From: Owenia fusiformis
Taxonomy: Eukaryota; Annelida; Polychaeta; Sabellida; Oweniidae
DNA: 64,000 nt
Reading direction: 5' to 3'
Assembly: GCA_903813345.2 (NCBI GenBank)
Contig: CAIIXF020000002.1
Span: 19,792,455 to 19,856,454 of the forward strand
Numbering within the stretch: the stretch's first letter is position 1; each line of letters opens with the position of its first letter. Under the pieces are notes generated by a model. The model ran no database searches and was not told the origin of the DNA. It was given only the letters and a program-made list of their open reading frames with translations. Positions 1-13,500 of this stretch are shown piece by piece. A program made the position numbers and the translations under genes.

Positions 1-3000
1 TCCTTGTGGGTAAAATTATGGAGAGTTGATTGATTTGGTGTGGTATTTTGCTGGGGTATGTATCCCATATTCCAACCTGAAAGAGAAACCAAACATTAAT
101 GAATAAAATAGACATGCTAAGCTTCTATATTATCACACATGTGTAAACCATTGACAAATCCCAGGATTTGAAAACATGATTGCCACAATTTACTGACAGG
201 CAGGCAGCTGTCAGTTTTGAATCCTAAAAAAACAAGCCTTCAAAAAAATTTCAAAGATTTTTTATGAGAATTTAGATTTGATGAGTATCAGTATGTTTCC
301 ATCAGGGAATTTCTCAACTTAATTCGCCTGCAATAAAGAAGTGACTTTATCCATAACATTGTCATGTTTATCAGTACAATGTGTAGTATGCAATCCTATT
401 GTTAAATGTTCATGCAATCCTTTTTCAATCATCCTCCTATATCAAATCTCCTATGCACAAATCTATATTATCAAATATGTGTGATCTCTATATTTTTTAT
501 TTGATTAATTGTGAAGTGTCCCATCATAATATCTAGTTTGATAAAACATCTGTTTTGCAAATATGGTTGTAGGCTTCTATCCTCCTTCAGTTGAATTATA
601 CAAATTCTGCATTCTATTACATTGAGCCACATCTGATCTTTGCAATATTTTGACATAAAATCAACTGCAATCTTTTTGCATTTATTACATGCAACCTTCT
701 CCCACTTCATCATCAGTAAGTTCTTTTATCTTGCTGAAATCAAATCCCTTTTGGCATATGCAATGGAGTATCCATAGTTTCAGATGCATGATGGTATATG
801 TCATGTGCTTGCAGTGATGCATTATTCGATGTGTCGTCTGTCTGTAGTGTTGCATTATGGGTAGTATCAACCATTTTTCTAATCCTCTTATTTGACTTGG
901 ATCAGTTTATCCCATTTTGTTGGCTCCATATTTATATCTTAGAAGTGATGAACATTTAGCTACAGTATTCCATTAGCTGACAGACATGTAGTCTCCAAGG
1001 CAACAGTAACTCCCCGGAGTAGCAAATTCCACTGGACAAAACATCTTATCAAATCACTTGGGATTTTGTTTTGATAGAAATAACCAGGATTAGTAGCAGT
1101 AGAGTTGTATTGTCCAAATTTCAGACCAAATCTGATAATTTATTATCAAAAAACTACTTTTTCATGAGAAATGGTGGCCATTTTGAATTTTGGCATCTTT
1201 GTAGCACCTTTTGAGAGCATCAGAATATAAAATTGAAAAATTTGAACTAAATTTGAACTAATATTAGAAATTCCTTCTCCAGTAGAGGCCCTAAACAGGT
1301 CTACATAAGATCTGAACCAAATCTGTGAACACTCAGGCATTTGATGAATGATTTTAAAACAATTTCTGGCAAAGCTATTCTATAAGATCAAAACAGCAAA
1401 GTAAAATTAGTAAACACATTCCAATCATGTAAATTCCACGTTTTTCAACTTAGAAACAAATTACAGCAAAGCTTGTATGAATGGAACACCTTTGATACCT
1501 CATAATAGAGCTCCGCTTGGGAGATGATCTACATAGTGATTTGTTATACATTAAGTAAATGAGAAATGGTACTTTTGATAATTGCTCCACTTCTACAGGC
1601 ATTCAATTTCTAGAGGTGTTCTACTTTACATGTTTTACTGTACTAAACCATGGGCAAGTCAATAAAAGATGCACCCATTAAACTGAATTTGATCTTAACC
1701 TCACAAGAGAAGGTACTAGTAATATACAACCTTGGCATGTCTAATAGAACACATGAATAAGGCGAAGTTGATTTCCTCAACTCAGTCTAATGCACAGTAA
1801 GTGGCTCCCTTGAGGTGCTATATACATTCACGGGCCAATTATCTCAATGATCGAGTACACGTATCTTGTAACTGTGCATCCAACTGTTTTTTTTGTTGAT
1901 TAGAATGATCGCATAGTTTGACATAGATAAATATTTTCTGCTATGTGATATTCTAACAATGCAACCATGATATTAAATCATTTCAAGAGAGATATTAGGA
2001 GGTAAATTCAATAGCCGGCACTATGAAATAGTTTTGGCTGAAATAGTTTCATTGTAGAAACACCCATACATGCATATCAGGTTATTCTCTATCTGTGGCG
2101 ACCTGCTGTTACGTGAATGCTGAAAATAATAATTTCTGACTTATGCCTGATTAAATCAATATGATTGCCATCATGCAAACTTTACAAACTGAAATCACCC
2201 CAAAATGGTTTTAATAATATCACGATCCTCATTTTTGTAATCTAATATCTATGTACCTGTACCTACAAAAGTAAAATCAAAACAAGAAAGATTTCTTCTC
2301 TCATGGTAGTTCTAAGGGAAAAAATCACAACCGTGCCTGTTTTTTACCCACAAATGAAGCCATGGAGTTTCATTTTAATTGTACACAGTACTTCATGGCT
2401 GTATATAGGTTTCATTTTAACGAAAGGTTAACATATTTGAAGACTAGTAAACAAGAAGTATGTTTTTACACCTTATTAATCAGATATTATGTTATACACA
2501 CTTTTATGTTACACACACAAAAATATAATAAAAAGTAAATATATGCAAATCATTATACAGACATTGATAGAAATGAAATGCCCCGATTTGGTGAACATGA
2601 CAATGTATGTTTAGATTTTTTCAAGACTTGAATTTCCTTTTTTTATTCACTCTTGGGGGGGGGGGAGATTTCAAGACTTCAGATAGGTGTGTTGTGTGAT
2701 CTTGGTTGGGTGTGTGTGATATACCCATATCTCCTTTTATGGGAATCTCTGGGAATTTCATCCATGATTCTTAGTTAAGGGGAAGAAGACCCTGAGGAAA
2801 GAAAGACTATGTGCTCTGGTTATAAAAGAGGTGAAGAAGCTCTTCAAGTGTAAGCTATGGTGATGAAGACTGTTTTTTAGACAACCCCCCCTTGGAAAAA
2901 TCCTGGGAATGCCCCTGTTAATATCATGGAATGAAAGGTCATGTATTGGTCTGGTTTGTATATGGGCTTTATCTTACAGGAAATATAGATATCATATCAT

Positions 3001-4920
3001 CCCTCATGATAATAGCCATATGTCCTCCTTGTAAATATCCTTTATTATCATTCTGGTATTTTAGTCAATAATCAAAACATCAAATCCTACTACGAACTAG
3101 TCAGCCAAATTAATTTATTTGGGAATAAAAGTGGTAAAGGGCTCTGAGCCAATTTCAGGGTAGTTACACGACAATCGAGACAGGACATTCACATCAGGTT
3201 ACCATAGAAATAAATACCAATATTTATTTTTAAAGGAAGGGCCTTTTCATTCAATTTGGTCAGTCTATATTCAAGAAACAGGTTTCCAGAAACAGACTTC
3301 TGAAATAAGTCTTATTAAATTTTTATCATTAATTAAGAAGAAGGTGCTATAGTTAATTTACATAATATATATCATGATGCCAAAACCACTGGTTATTATA
3401 CTGAACAATACACACACAGGGTTAAATTCACCAAGTCTTAGTTCATTGCTTTTCTATCAATGTGCTACTTGCTCAAAATATCTACATTTTACAGTCCATG
3501 TTATACTGTCATCTATATTTGCAATCGGAATAAATGAATATTTTATCTTTAGTCAACCCAACAATTTCCTTCCTCGAATTTCAGGGACTTTGCAATGGGA
3601 CTTTGACCATGCTTCGATTTTTTAAATACACTTAAAGAAAACTTTTATTTGGCGAGGCATCAAATGAGGCTATTACTGCCTCACCTTCCACATGCCGTGC
3701 TATATTCCTAATTTAGGAGCAGCTAAGATAACAGCTGCAGATATCTAATTTTCCGTTTCATGTTCTTATGCATAGCTGTGTTCTGAATATTGATCCAAAG
3801 CCAGTAGCTTGACATTTATATGACATGGCAGTACACGAATTGTTTCATGTTCAGCCAACATGAGAATATTGATTTTTTCATCTTTTCAAATTACTGTCTG
3901 TTGTCATAACTCATAGCATCTTTCTTTTTCATCTCAGGGCTGAGAGGTAATGAGATGTCATGGTTTATCATGATGGTTTGTTGTGGTTATACAGCTTTCT
4001 TAATTCATCTTAACAGGCATTACCGGCACATGTTATAGCCCATGCTAGACAATGAAATTACATGACATTTTTTCAAATTAACCTAAATTTCCCATCAATG
4101 CTTGCAAGACCAAGAAGTTATTTTTCAATGACAATTATGAACAGAATGATGACAATTTGGGGGTCTAATAAAGGCAATTCGGGGGTAATGGCAATTTCAT
4201 CATCAACCAACACTGAAAAAAGCAATAGCCTTGACACCAATGAAAAATTAATGAAATAATAAAATTCCAATAGACTAGATGTGAGTAGAAATAATCTTGA
4301 TTAACGTACAATTAAATATCCAAAATTCAGTCAAAGTGATGACATAATATGGTTTTGAAAATTGTTTATCAACTTTGAAAATTAATAAAAAATGTGACTT
4401 CTAGTTCAGGTTGACTCCCATACAAAATCACAAAAAGTGAAATATCTTTTCTTGTATTTGACAGAAAACATTTTCTTTTACTGGACATATTTCAATTTGT
4501 ACAACTATAGATACATAAGGGTTATATCAAAATTGAACCACTAAAACAGATGTAATTTATGTTAAATGGAACTTTCTACTATGCCCGCCATGCTATCTGA
4601 CCCGCACATAGTGATGAGACTGGTAACTACCTACTCGTATCTGCATTATTGAACCCGATTAAACTTTCATTTTGAGTTTGGACAAAAAGAAAATTATCAA
4701 CTTATTGTGTTACAGTGTATCTCAAGTTTTCTATGTTGAGTGGTCTAACTATTGTTTTTTTTGTTCCTTCTGGAGTCAGTAACTCAATTATTTTGACAAT
4801 TCACTAAGTCTATTCAAAATCTTAAAGTTGTCATTTAAAAAACTTCTGTAATGTGCTACTTACTTAAGGACGGACTCGTAGATATTTTGAGCAAGCCTAA
4901 ATAAAGAAATGGATTCTCAC
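1..4920. other. Left flank: no resolved gene
   Basis: AT-rich sequence with short scattered frames only. If the minus-strand gene at 5-6 kb continues, its 3' exons lie here. A weak candidate terminal piece is at about 700-770 (minus strand), where TTGATTTCAG precedes codons KIKELTDDEVGEGCM and a stop, but the phase does not follow directly from the exon at 4921. G-rich runs occur at 2655 and C-rich at 2885. Confidence 0.4.
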
Positions 4921-5940
4921 CTGCACTGTGATCAGCCATGTTATCTTGAGAAGTTGCGTCTTGAGAATCATCCGGCATCCAACTAGCACCTGCGGTTGTA
5001 TCTCCATTATAACCACCATCATCGTCATCTTCCTCATCACCAAGTTCAATTGTGATAGGCTCTTCTTGTTTTATATTTGCACTGTCAATGTTTTGGTTTA
5101 TACTAGTTATCAGAGTAGATGTGGAAGCTTGGGTGGCAAGTTTAGCTTGTTTCGCAGCAGAGTGGTCAGGAGTGGTAGGTTCTTCTATAGTATCATTGGA
5201 ATTGGATAGGTGGCGCTTCTGGCCTATAGGAGATGATATTGGCTCATCTGGAAAATGAAAACATTGACTTCTGAAAAGATGTCGTTCTTTTGTTTCTTTT
5301 AAAATATTTTTAATTTCCTGACCAGAGAGATGTTATGACCAAAAATCTGCACTTAATGGTAAGACAGGGTATTGCCATTTTGAATTGAGGAGAGATTACA
5401 TGTACTTATACTACAGTTTTATATGGTACCTTTTATCATAAAGCCTTGTGTAGGTTCAGTTGGTCCCCCAGTATCCTCTTGGGTCGGCACTAGACGGCCT
5501 CCAGGAGTTTCCTGTGTAGCTATTGGCTCTAGCTCAGTCTTTGTAGGGAGTCCACTGGATGATTTTGAGGATAATGGTATACTAGCATTAACGTTATCTC
5601 TGTTAGGTGGTCTCTGGCGTTGCAGAGGAGGACTATTATGTCTTACACGTCTGTCCAGCTGATATTGCCTTGAAGGGGTCTGATGACCAGTTTGATAATA
5701 GTCTGACATATTACTGGTTTCTAAACCAGATGAAAAATGTGTCATTGTCTGGGTTTCTGGTTCATTTGGTTTCACAATTGTTCTATGCATTTTTACAACT
5801 ATTTCTTTGGTATCATCGCCTGGGGACACACATATAATACCATCTATTTCAAGTGACTTATTGAATACGACATTCTGTGTGCAAAGTTTCAGTACTGCGT
5901 CTTGTATCATTTGACACAACATGGCATTTGTAGAACCCAT
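4921..5940 (-). CDS. Uncharacterised, probably nuclear protein (5' two coding exons)
   Basis: I do not recognise the family. Exon 5940-5430 starts with ATG in a good context (CAACATGG) and gives 170 residues. About 55 appear folded (MGSTNAMLCQMIQDAVLKLC...); the rest is Ser/Pro/Gln-rich. It joins in phase through GTACCA and a TTTTCCAG acceptor to exon 5247-4921 (109 residues). That exon is Thr/Ser/Gln-rich with a SUMO-type IKQEEP motif and an acidic run (GDEEDDDDGG), and ends at a GTGAGA donor in phase 1. Downstream exons should lie below 4921, but I could not identify them. The composition is typical of transcriptional regulators, which is inference only. Upstream is an acceptor at 6025 that leads to a likely 5' UTR exon near 7.05 kb. 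Confidence 0.65.
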
Positions 5941-6164
5941 GTTGAAAGATATTTCTTCTTGTGAGATTCTAAATATGAGGTAATTGTCGTGGTTTCTACT
6001 TGATTGCCTTAGCTTTAGTCATAACCTGAAATATATAGAGGAATGTTCTTCATACATAAAGAAACAGACTGTAGTTTTTTTTCAAATATTTCTTCCAAAT
6101 TCTGAAGGTATTCTCATCTGGTTATTTATTTTTGGTTTGAATGACACACAATCAAATTGATTCT

Positions 6165-6610
6165 CACAATTTACTCGAGTCTCTAGCCAATATTTGGCTA
6201 GAGGTGATTTCATCTGGAATACTGTGAACTCCATTTGAAAAAGCTGGCATCTGTGTCATAAATTTATTGAATATTTTAAAAATCGCCAGATAAATAAATC
6301 ATTACTTAGAATGGAACTGGCTCGGCTCCTTGATGAGATATGATATGCGATTTTTCTTCCCCCCCTGAGACTGAAAGAACTTGTGTTTTACTTTGGTATG
6401 TCACTCATGTTAGGTGTCTTCAGGTTGACAAGGCAGATATAGGCTTGAATTACTTGAGTCTCTAGCCAATACTTGGCTAGAGGTGATTTCATCTGGAATA
6501 CTGTTAACTCCACTTGAAAAATTTATTGAATACTTCAAAAATCGCCAGATAAATAAATCATAAATTAAAACGGAACCAGCTCAGCTCCTTGATGAGATAT
6601 GACATGATTT
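6165..6610. repeat. About 290 bp direct duplication with perfect small palindromes
   Basis: Two copies (about 6170-6350 and 6450-6610) share GAGTCTCTAGCCAATA, GGTGATTTCATCTGGAATAC and ATCGCCAGATAAATAAATCA. Each contains the palindrome CTCTAGCCAA-TAY-TTGGCTAGAG (10 bp stem, perfect apart from one loop-side base in copy 2). They lie in the 5' intron of the minus-strand gene. Confidence 0.8.
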
Positions 6611-7029
6611 CGTCTAAAATTAAAACAAAATGGCTCCAAGAAAAATGGCGATATTCGAAAACTGGACGAAATGTCGTTAACGTCTGACATTAGTAACTGG
6701 CTGTAAATTCTAAGTTAGCGATCCAGTAGATGTGAACTAATACACTGATCTTTGGAGGAAGGCCACCATACAGTGGCCCTAGTTCAACGTCGTTAAACTC
6801 AATAACGGCGTTATTTATTATTAAGAATTTTCTTGGGGCCATTATTGAGTTTAACCTCCTTACTATTCTTTCCATTGATGCAAGTTTTGGATCCACCGAA
6901 ACCATTTTTCCGCGATAACATGCAACTGATACTTGACAACAATATTAAAAACACATAACATCAAGCGATTAAACACAATATTATTGTATTAAATGGTCAT
7001 TTATACAAGTAAAATGAGGTTAAACTTAC

Positions 7030-7100
7030 CAATCTCTAAAATGACATTTCCGCATGTCCGCCATTGTGTCTGTTCGTCCCGGGTTAAAATGTAAACTATT
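7030..7100 (-). promoter_or_regulatory. Likely first exon/promoter with a YY1-type site and a 13-codon uORF
   Basis: On the minus strand ACAATGGCGGACATGCGG resembles the YY1 site (AANATGGCGGC) found at start-proximal positions of housekeeping genes. It runs 35 bases into a strong donor GATTG|GTAAGT (boundary 7030). The next acceptor is at 6025, in front of the ATG at 5940. Spliced this way, the ATG at 7064 opens a 13-codon frame that ends in TGA just after the junction, so it would act as an upstream ORF and not as the protein start. Confidence 0.5.
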
Positions 7101-8159
7101 GAAACGAAATTGTTGTCAAATAGATTGATAATTATCACGCGATTACTCGGGATAAAATAACTATTTTTGAGGATAGCAGGTATCTTTGATTGATTTATAT
7201 AGCGCTTGTATACACACAAAATAGTTATTAATTGCAAACCTACTGTTCGTTGATGCAGTGTCGCAATGACGGTTAATTCCTGATACGATTTGCAATTTCG
7301 ATGTTACCGGAGTTGACCGTCTATTTTCGTAAAATTCCAAACCTGTCTCCAATATTTTCGTAATTATGCATCAATATGGTCTAAGGGGGGTACGGGATGG
7401 TGTGTATGTATTTATAAGGTATGTATGCATGCTTGAATCACATCCTTTGTGTAATATTACCATGTTTTCGGAGTTTAATTAGTTCCGCATGTCGGAACCT
7501 GCTGAACGACTAAATTAACACATCAAGGGCAAAATGGTCATGGAGGTTAGACCTAGCAGGGGCCATAAGACATGTCAGATAAGAAACGAGGCCCAGGCTA
7601 GGTCTAATGTTGTTGGACTAACAGTGGCCCTAGAAGAAGGTAACTCACAATCTGATATATCAAATATTTCAGCAATAACACTATAGTCCTTAGCAAAAAC
7701 AAGTATTCAGTAACTTGAACGTGAAGTGATCTAAATTCATTGTGGGTTCTAAAGCATACACATCTCAAAATATATAGATCCTAGCTCGCAAGCTCTGAAA
7801 AAGGAAAAAGCAGGTGGAGAAAACAAGTTGACCTACTTTTCTAAATTGACGATTCACCGCCTAAAATATGTTCAATCGCTACAAATTTTGCATTTTCAAA
7901 AACCTTGTATTGACAAATTAAACATGTATGTATGCAATATAGTATAGATAATACATTTACCTAGAAATTAAAACCTCTGTAGAGGAAACAAAGCCGTTGT
8001 TCTTTCCTAATTAAAATTCTTCTCTTTGAAGAGTCATGAACCGCCACATAGATGTTCTAGGGTGAATAAAACGCAATCCCCGGGAATTTGATTTGGGAAC
8101 GTGAAACATTGGACAGAACAGAAACCACATCTAGGCGTGTTACTTATTTATTCAATACT

Positions 8160-8475
8160 GGAAGGCTTATCTCAATCGTACAATAAGAACAATCACAACT
8201 GTACATCATAAAAACAATTGTACATAATTGAGAGCACAATCCAACTGTGAGCACAATCAAAAGTGTACATAATATGAGTACAACCACAACAATAAACTAG
8301 ACACAATATGCAGCACATTCAAAACAAAAATATCAACTGTACAATGTGGAGAGCACAATCACAACTTAGCAATATCAAAGGCACAATCTCAACTACTGAA
8401 AAATATTAGGAACACAATCTCAACTTTAACATTTTGCACTATATTGAGAGCACAATCATAACTGTATAATATAAA
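8160..8475. repeat. Degenerate minisatellite, unit near GAGCACAATCACAACTGTAC
   Basis: Irregular repeats of about 25-35 bp built from AGCACAATC, CAACTGTACA and ATAATATGAG. The copies are too diverged for a clean period. It is intergenic, between the left gene and EXOC1. From 7100 to 8160 I see no further structure. Confidence 0.65.
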
Positions 8476-8501
8476 GTTATTTCAATAACATGAATCACAC
8501 A

Positions 8502-8600
8502 AGTCATTAACATGCAACATGTCATCACCTGCCATTTGTTACAGAAGCTGACCACCAAACATCAAACACCAACCACCAAACACCATCCACACTGAATAGA
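8502..8600 (+). mobile_element. GTCACCACC-family element, truncated
   Basis: TCATTAACATGCAACATGTC ATCACCTGCC then reiterated ACCAACCACCAAACACC. The 3' half with GGTGGTGACA is missing. Confidence 0.7.
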
Positions 8601-9061
8601 AATGATTCTGTACTATTAAAGGTTTTCAATTAAATTGTATACAATATTTGATAAATTTGTACATGCTATTGGGATGCACCTATATATGTTATGAAGATCA
8701 TTTTTTATCAGACAAGTGTTGATTTGAAAATGGGAAGCTGTATGCTTAGTGCGGTTTTGTGTTGTTAACACAGCTCATTTCTACAAGTACAACAGGCATT
8801 TTTGATAGTGTGTTAGAAGCCACTACTGTATCAGTAAGCAGGAACAATTTTGGCCCCCATGAACTTTTTAATTGGGAGTTGTGCTTCATGTTTATTTATC
8901 TGTATACCAACTGCCAGATTTCAACTCTTTTGTAAAGCATGTTTTTTGATTTTACTACAATAACAATATCTAGGTGGACTTAGGGGCCAGGTCGATATCT
9001 CAATGAACATAATTAATTCAGTTAGGTTTAACCCCCCTCCCCCTTTTAACAAAAGGTCAAA

Positions 9062-9259
9062 ATGTTGTTTTGCATGCAGTGTTCAAGTACAACCCCACAG
9101 CATGCAATATCTGTTTCAGCTAACACATTTCAAGTTCTCTTTAAACGCCCATCGTATGATGAGTACATAGAATATCATACCATGCCTGTTAAACCGGAAA
9201 CTGCAGAAAATGAAACCCCAGGAAACTCTAAAATCAATGTCCATCACCAAATTAAATAG
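9062..9259 (+). other. Weak 65-codon ORF
   Basis: An ATG-started frame of 65 codons with unusually mixed amino-acid use for this AT-rich background (MLFCMQCSSTTPQHAISV...). It lacks a recognisable domain, splice partner or similarity I can name. It lies downstream of EXOC1 on the opposite strand. It could be a decayed exon or chance. Confidence 0.15.
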
Positions 9260-9782
9260 CGTTTTACCCCCTCCTTCAATCAATGTAATTTACATTTTTG
9301 ATGGATTTTCAAATATTGACCTAATCCCTTATTATAATATAGATTTTCTGAAAGAACATTTCAGGATTTTGGTTTGTGAATAACAATTTATCACGAAATA
9401 ACTAACCAATAAATTAGATTATATAAATATCCTTTTATTGCACATACATAATCTTTACACCTTTGTTCAATACATGTACATTTCTTCAAGTTTCAAAATA
9501 ACAATTCTATTTCCATTTGACATGATGTTACATAGGTCTAGCTATTTTCACTTTGGCCATTTTCTGCTCAACACATCATGAAAAATCATTTTTCCAACAT
9601 TATTCAATGTTTTTAACAATGTTTTATCTCTTTGTAAGCACTAATTTAAATATCCAGTATAGTATAGGAACCATCTTCATCGATCAAGGCCTACTTGCCA
9701 TAACTGAATTCTAGACCAGTAAAGACATAATTTTCATATACGCAGGTCAAAATTAGCTGGCCTATAGTGCTAGTGGTGAACG

Positions 9783-10284
9783 CAGGCCTGTCAACTGTCC
9801 CGCAATTTGCGTATTTGTCACGCATTTGCTGAAGAATTTGAAGTCACGCCAGTTTTTTTTGCGTGACAGAAAATGTCACGCAAATACGCATTTTACCTGG
9901 TAATTGTCACGCAAAAATATCTCTGTAGAAATTTTTTCGAAATATGTTTACGATACGGTAAAAATACGAACGTCGGAAAAAACCGAACGCAATTTTTTCG
10001 GATTTGTCACGCGAATCCCGTATATGTCACGCATGTTCATTGAAAATTTTCGTACCTCCCTCCCCCCCCCCCCCCCCCCCCCCCCCGTTGACGATACCGC
10101 GAGCGTAGCGAGCGCGAAAAATTTGAGGTGATCAAAGTTTGGCAAAGGTGCTCAAACTTTGGCCAAAGGTGTTTAAAAGTTGGCCAAAGGTGTTCAAAAT
10201 TTGGACAAAAGTGTTCAGATTTGGACTTAGGTGTCCAACATTTTGAAGTCACTCATATTAGGTGGTCCCAAGTTGACAGCCCTG
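9783..10284. mobile_element. Non-autonomous hAT-like element
   Basis: Imperfect terminal inverted repeats CAGGCCTGTCAACT / AGTTGACAGCCCTG are flanked by the direct repeat TGAACG (with one more shared G). Inside are many TGTCACGCAAATACGC-type repeats, a run of more than 25 C (about 10062-10086) and tandem GTGTTCAAAATTTGGACAAA units. CAG termini fit hAT elements, although the repeat is shorter than the usual 8 bp target duplication. It sits downstream of the EXOC1 coding end, in or near its 3' UTR. Confidence 0.75.
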
Positions 10285-10383
10285 TGAACGTCACTGGAAA
10301 TTGTCCTACATGCCAGTGCCTTTGTAATATCAATCTCATCAAGGGAAGGCCTTTCTAATTTGAAAAAAATCCTCATGTAATAC

Positions 10384-10585
10384 ATCAATGTGATTGGGCG
10401 ATATCAGAGAAATATTGTAAAACGTCAATCATAGTGAACTCTAGTGTCACGTCAATGTGATTGGGCGATATCAGAGAAATATTGTAAAACGTCACTCATA
10501 GTGAACTCTAGTGTCACATCAATGTGATTGGGCGATATCAGAGAAATATTGTAAAACGTCACTCATAGTGAACTCTAGTGTCACA
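10384..10585 (-). repeat. 3 x 67 bp repeat of the EXOC1 C-terminal coding end
   Basis: The unit, with starts at 10386, 10453 and 10520, carries the coding sequence for roughly the last 22 residues of EXOC1 ([21 protein letters not shown]) and the stop codon. Only the copy at 10519-10585 is translated, because its TGA (10521-10519) ends the ORF. The other two copies fall in the 3' UTR. Copies are nearly identical, differing at only a few positions, which implies recent duplication. A candidate poly(A) signal on this strand (AATAAA) is at 9432-9437. Confidence 0.93.
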
Positions 10586-13500
10586 TTTGAACCAGGATAA
10601 CACTTCTTAATCAGTTCATCAAAATGGTTGTATTGTTTTATGAAGTCATCTTGCATGGAATGCCAAACAACCTGCAAAATAATGATTTTAATAGGTTATT
10701 GTTTTTTATTGCACCATACTTTTAGAAAAGTTTCAATCAACATTATTGGGGTTAAGGCCTATACACTCACAAGCATTATTGCCCCCCCCCCCTTCCTAAA
10801 TAATGTGTTAACATTTCTACTGGAAAATATTTTTTATATTGCTTTTCTGGCTATTTTGAATTCCATAGACAATAAAATAGTACCGTGGGTACTGGGCTCA
10901 CATGGTGTTGCTCAAAAGTAAACGATGGCAAAAATGGCAGAAAATAAAAAAAAAGGGTGTAATTTTTGCCAATTTTTTGTAACAAAATTATTTCATACAA
11001 CTTAGGAAATGGACCACAAGTGAATTTCGCAAAGACAAAAATGGCGACCATTTTGAAATTAGGCGAGCTTTTGAACCAGGAGTCATAGGGGGGTTTTCTG
11101 TATTGATGTTGAACAGAAATAACTTAAAACAGGAATCCTATCGACAGAGGTTAGCTAGGAAATGGGCTAAAAGTGAATTTCGCGACACAAAAGTGACGGC
11201 CATTTTGAAAATAGGCGAGCTTTTGAGCCAGGAGTCATAGGGGAGTTTTCTGTATTGATGTTGAACAAAATAACTTAAAACAGGAATCCTATCGACAGAT
11301 GTTTTAAGGCAAATGGTCCCGAAGTGGACTTCGCGGGACATATGGACAAATCAATGTTAACTATAATGGCTGAAAATAAAAAACAGATATAACTTTTTGC
11401 CGATTTTTTGTTACAAAATTATTTCATACAACTATTCTTTACAGTGACATGGGTTTTTACAATGCAGGACACCTGAAATTACATGTAAAGCTAGGAAATG
11501 GACCAAAAGTGAAATCTGCGAGACAAAAATGGCAACCATTATAGGCGAGCTTTTGAACCAGGAGTCATAGAGGAGTTTTCTACATTGATGTTGAACAAAA
11601 ATAACTTAAAATGGGTATCCTATTGACAGAGGTTTTAAGGCAAATGGTCCAAAAGTGGATTTCACAAGATAGATTGACAAATCAATGTTAATTAAAACAG
11701 CTGAAAATTAAAAAAACGGATAAAATTTGTCGACTTTTTGTTACAAAATTATTTCATACAACTACTCTTTACAGTGGCATGGCTTTTTACAATGCAGGAC
11801 ACCTAATTTCGTGAGACAAAAATGGTGGCCATTTTGAAAAAAGGCGAGCTTTTGTACGAGGAGTCATAGGGGGATTTTCTACATTGATGTTGAACAAAAA
11901 TAACTTAAAACGAGAATCCTATTGACAGAGGTTTTAAAGATCTAATAGCAAAGGTTTTGCAAAAATAAATCAATGTAGTATAAAACAAATGTATGTATTA
12001 TGAAGAAATAAATATATAATGAAAAAAATAGATATGTGTTTGTAATATTGGTATAAACTTAAGATTAAAAAGTGTCACTATCTCTTTCATTTTTCAACAA
12101 ATATAGGCTCACGTGACATGTGACGCGGGGCAGTCAATTTTGATCTATCGTAGACCATATCAGTATCAAATTACTGATATTTCAACCTCGTCTTGCGAGG
12201 CCATTTTGATTTGAAACATCTTGAATTTGGTGTCAAAATGAAGCTGGTCACGCCCACTTTCAGAGTTATCAATGAATCATTTACTACGACTACTATATTC
12301 ATTTAGGAGGCGTGTAAAGTTAACCAATCAGAAAGACAATTGTTCCATATATGGCAGTTCATTAACATATTCAGTGTTTACTACTGCTTTTCACGTCATG
12401 ACAACACGAGTAGTAACCAATCAAGATGCCGTATTTTATCACGTGAGTTCAGAGTGACACGCACGCGACATGTTGTCTGGGGTGATCGCGATGTTGAACA
12501 ATTTCTTCTCGGAATTTGTCCAGAGAAATCAGCGATTCTAAATTAAGGTAGGATCTGCCATTTTTTCCTGTACAAGTTATAACTTATCTCTATCGAATCC
12601 TAAAGTTTTGGAAGAAGATATGAAGCGTAGGTTTAAAAACGAAGCGATTAATTTGACGATCTGATTTTGCAATTTGCAATGGCCAATTTACTGCAAGTCC
12701 AGTGCATGTATTTGACAAGAGATAGCGCCAAGTCTGGTATCTAAATGCTTGTTAAGCCACTCAAAAACAAGATCCATATCTTCTAAATTTGATAACTTTG
12801 CAGAAAACCTGTTTTCATAATCTGTTTTCCGCGTCTAGATTCAAACTGAGTATGATAATAGGATCGCTGGAATCTTCAGTCAATGGCAACGGGTCTTCAT
12901 TCCAGAACTCACATTTTTAGTTGATTCTCCGTCATAGTTCTTGTTTAAAGTCCCCATATCTGCTCTCTTACTGCCATACTTGCACACATTTCCCCTCCTT
13001 AAATTGTCTTCATTCAAATTACACCCTCTCGCCAATTTATATAGTCATTTCCCAGAACACGGGAATCAGAATCGCTGATGTTTGCCATATTGAACATATT
13101 ATATATCTGTACATTGACTGCTACGCGTTATGGTCACGTGACTAGCGCGATACAGGAAAAATGGGGAATTTCGAAACAACAATTTTTGGGCACTTTTATT
13201 GCAAATTTCAGGTATTTATAAAGTGTTTGTGGTATAAAATATAATCCACAGACATAAATGAACATCCAAACTACATATTTCATTAAGTTTTGGAGCCTTT
13301 TTTGCTCTTAAATCAACATCTTTAAAACTGGCCAATTGTTGACAGACGGACAGACAGACGGATGGACAGACAGACAGACGGACAAGTGAGTGATTGCAAT
13401 AGCTCACCATGTGAGCTAATAATAATAAGGAGAGGCAATAAACTCCCATGTTTCTTCAAGAATATTTTTGGAAGAGGAAAGCTCCCTAAATCCTTTAAAA

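Noticed and set aside
5423..5837. Plus-strand frames over 5.4-5.8 kb
   Set aside because: Antisense to the minus-strand exon, which has a good start context and matching splice sites.
9904..10358. Proline-run and CSKFGQ-type frames
   Set aside because: They fall inside the hAT-like element, through a poly-C run and tandem repeats.
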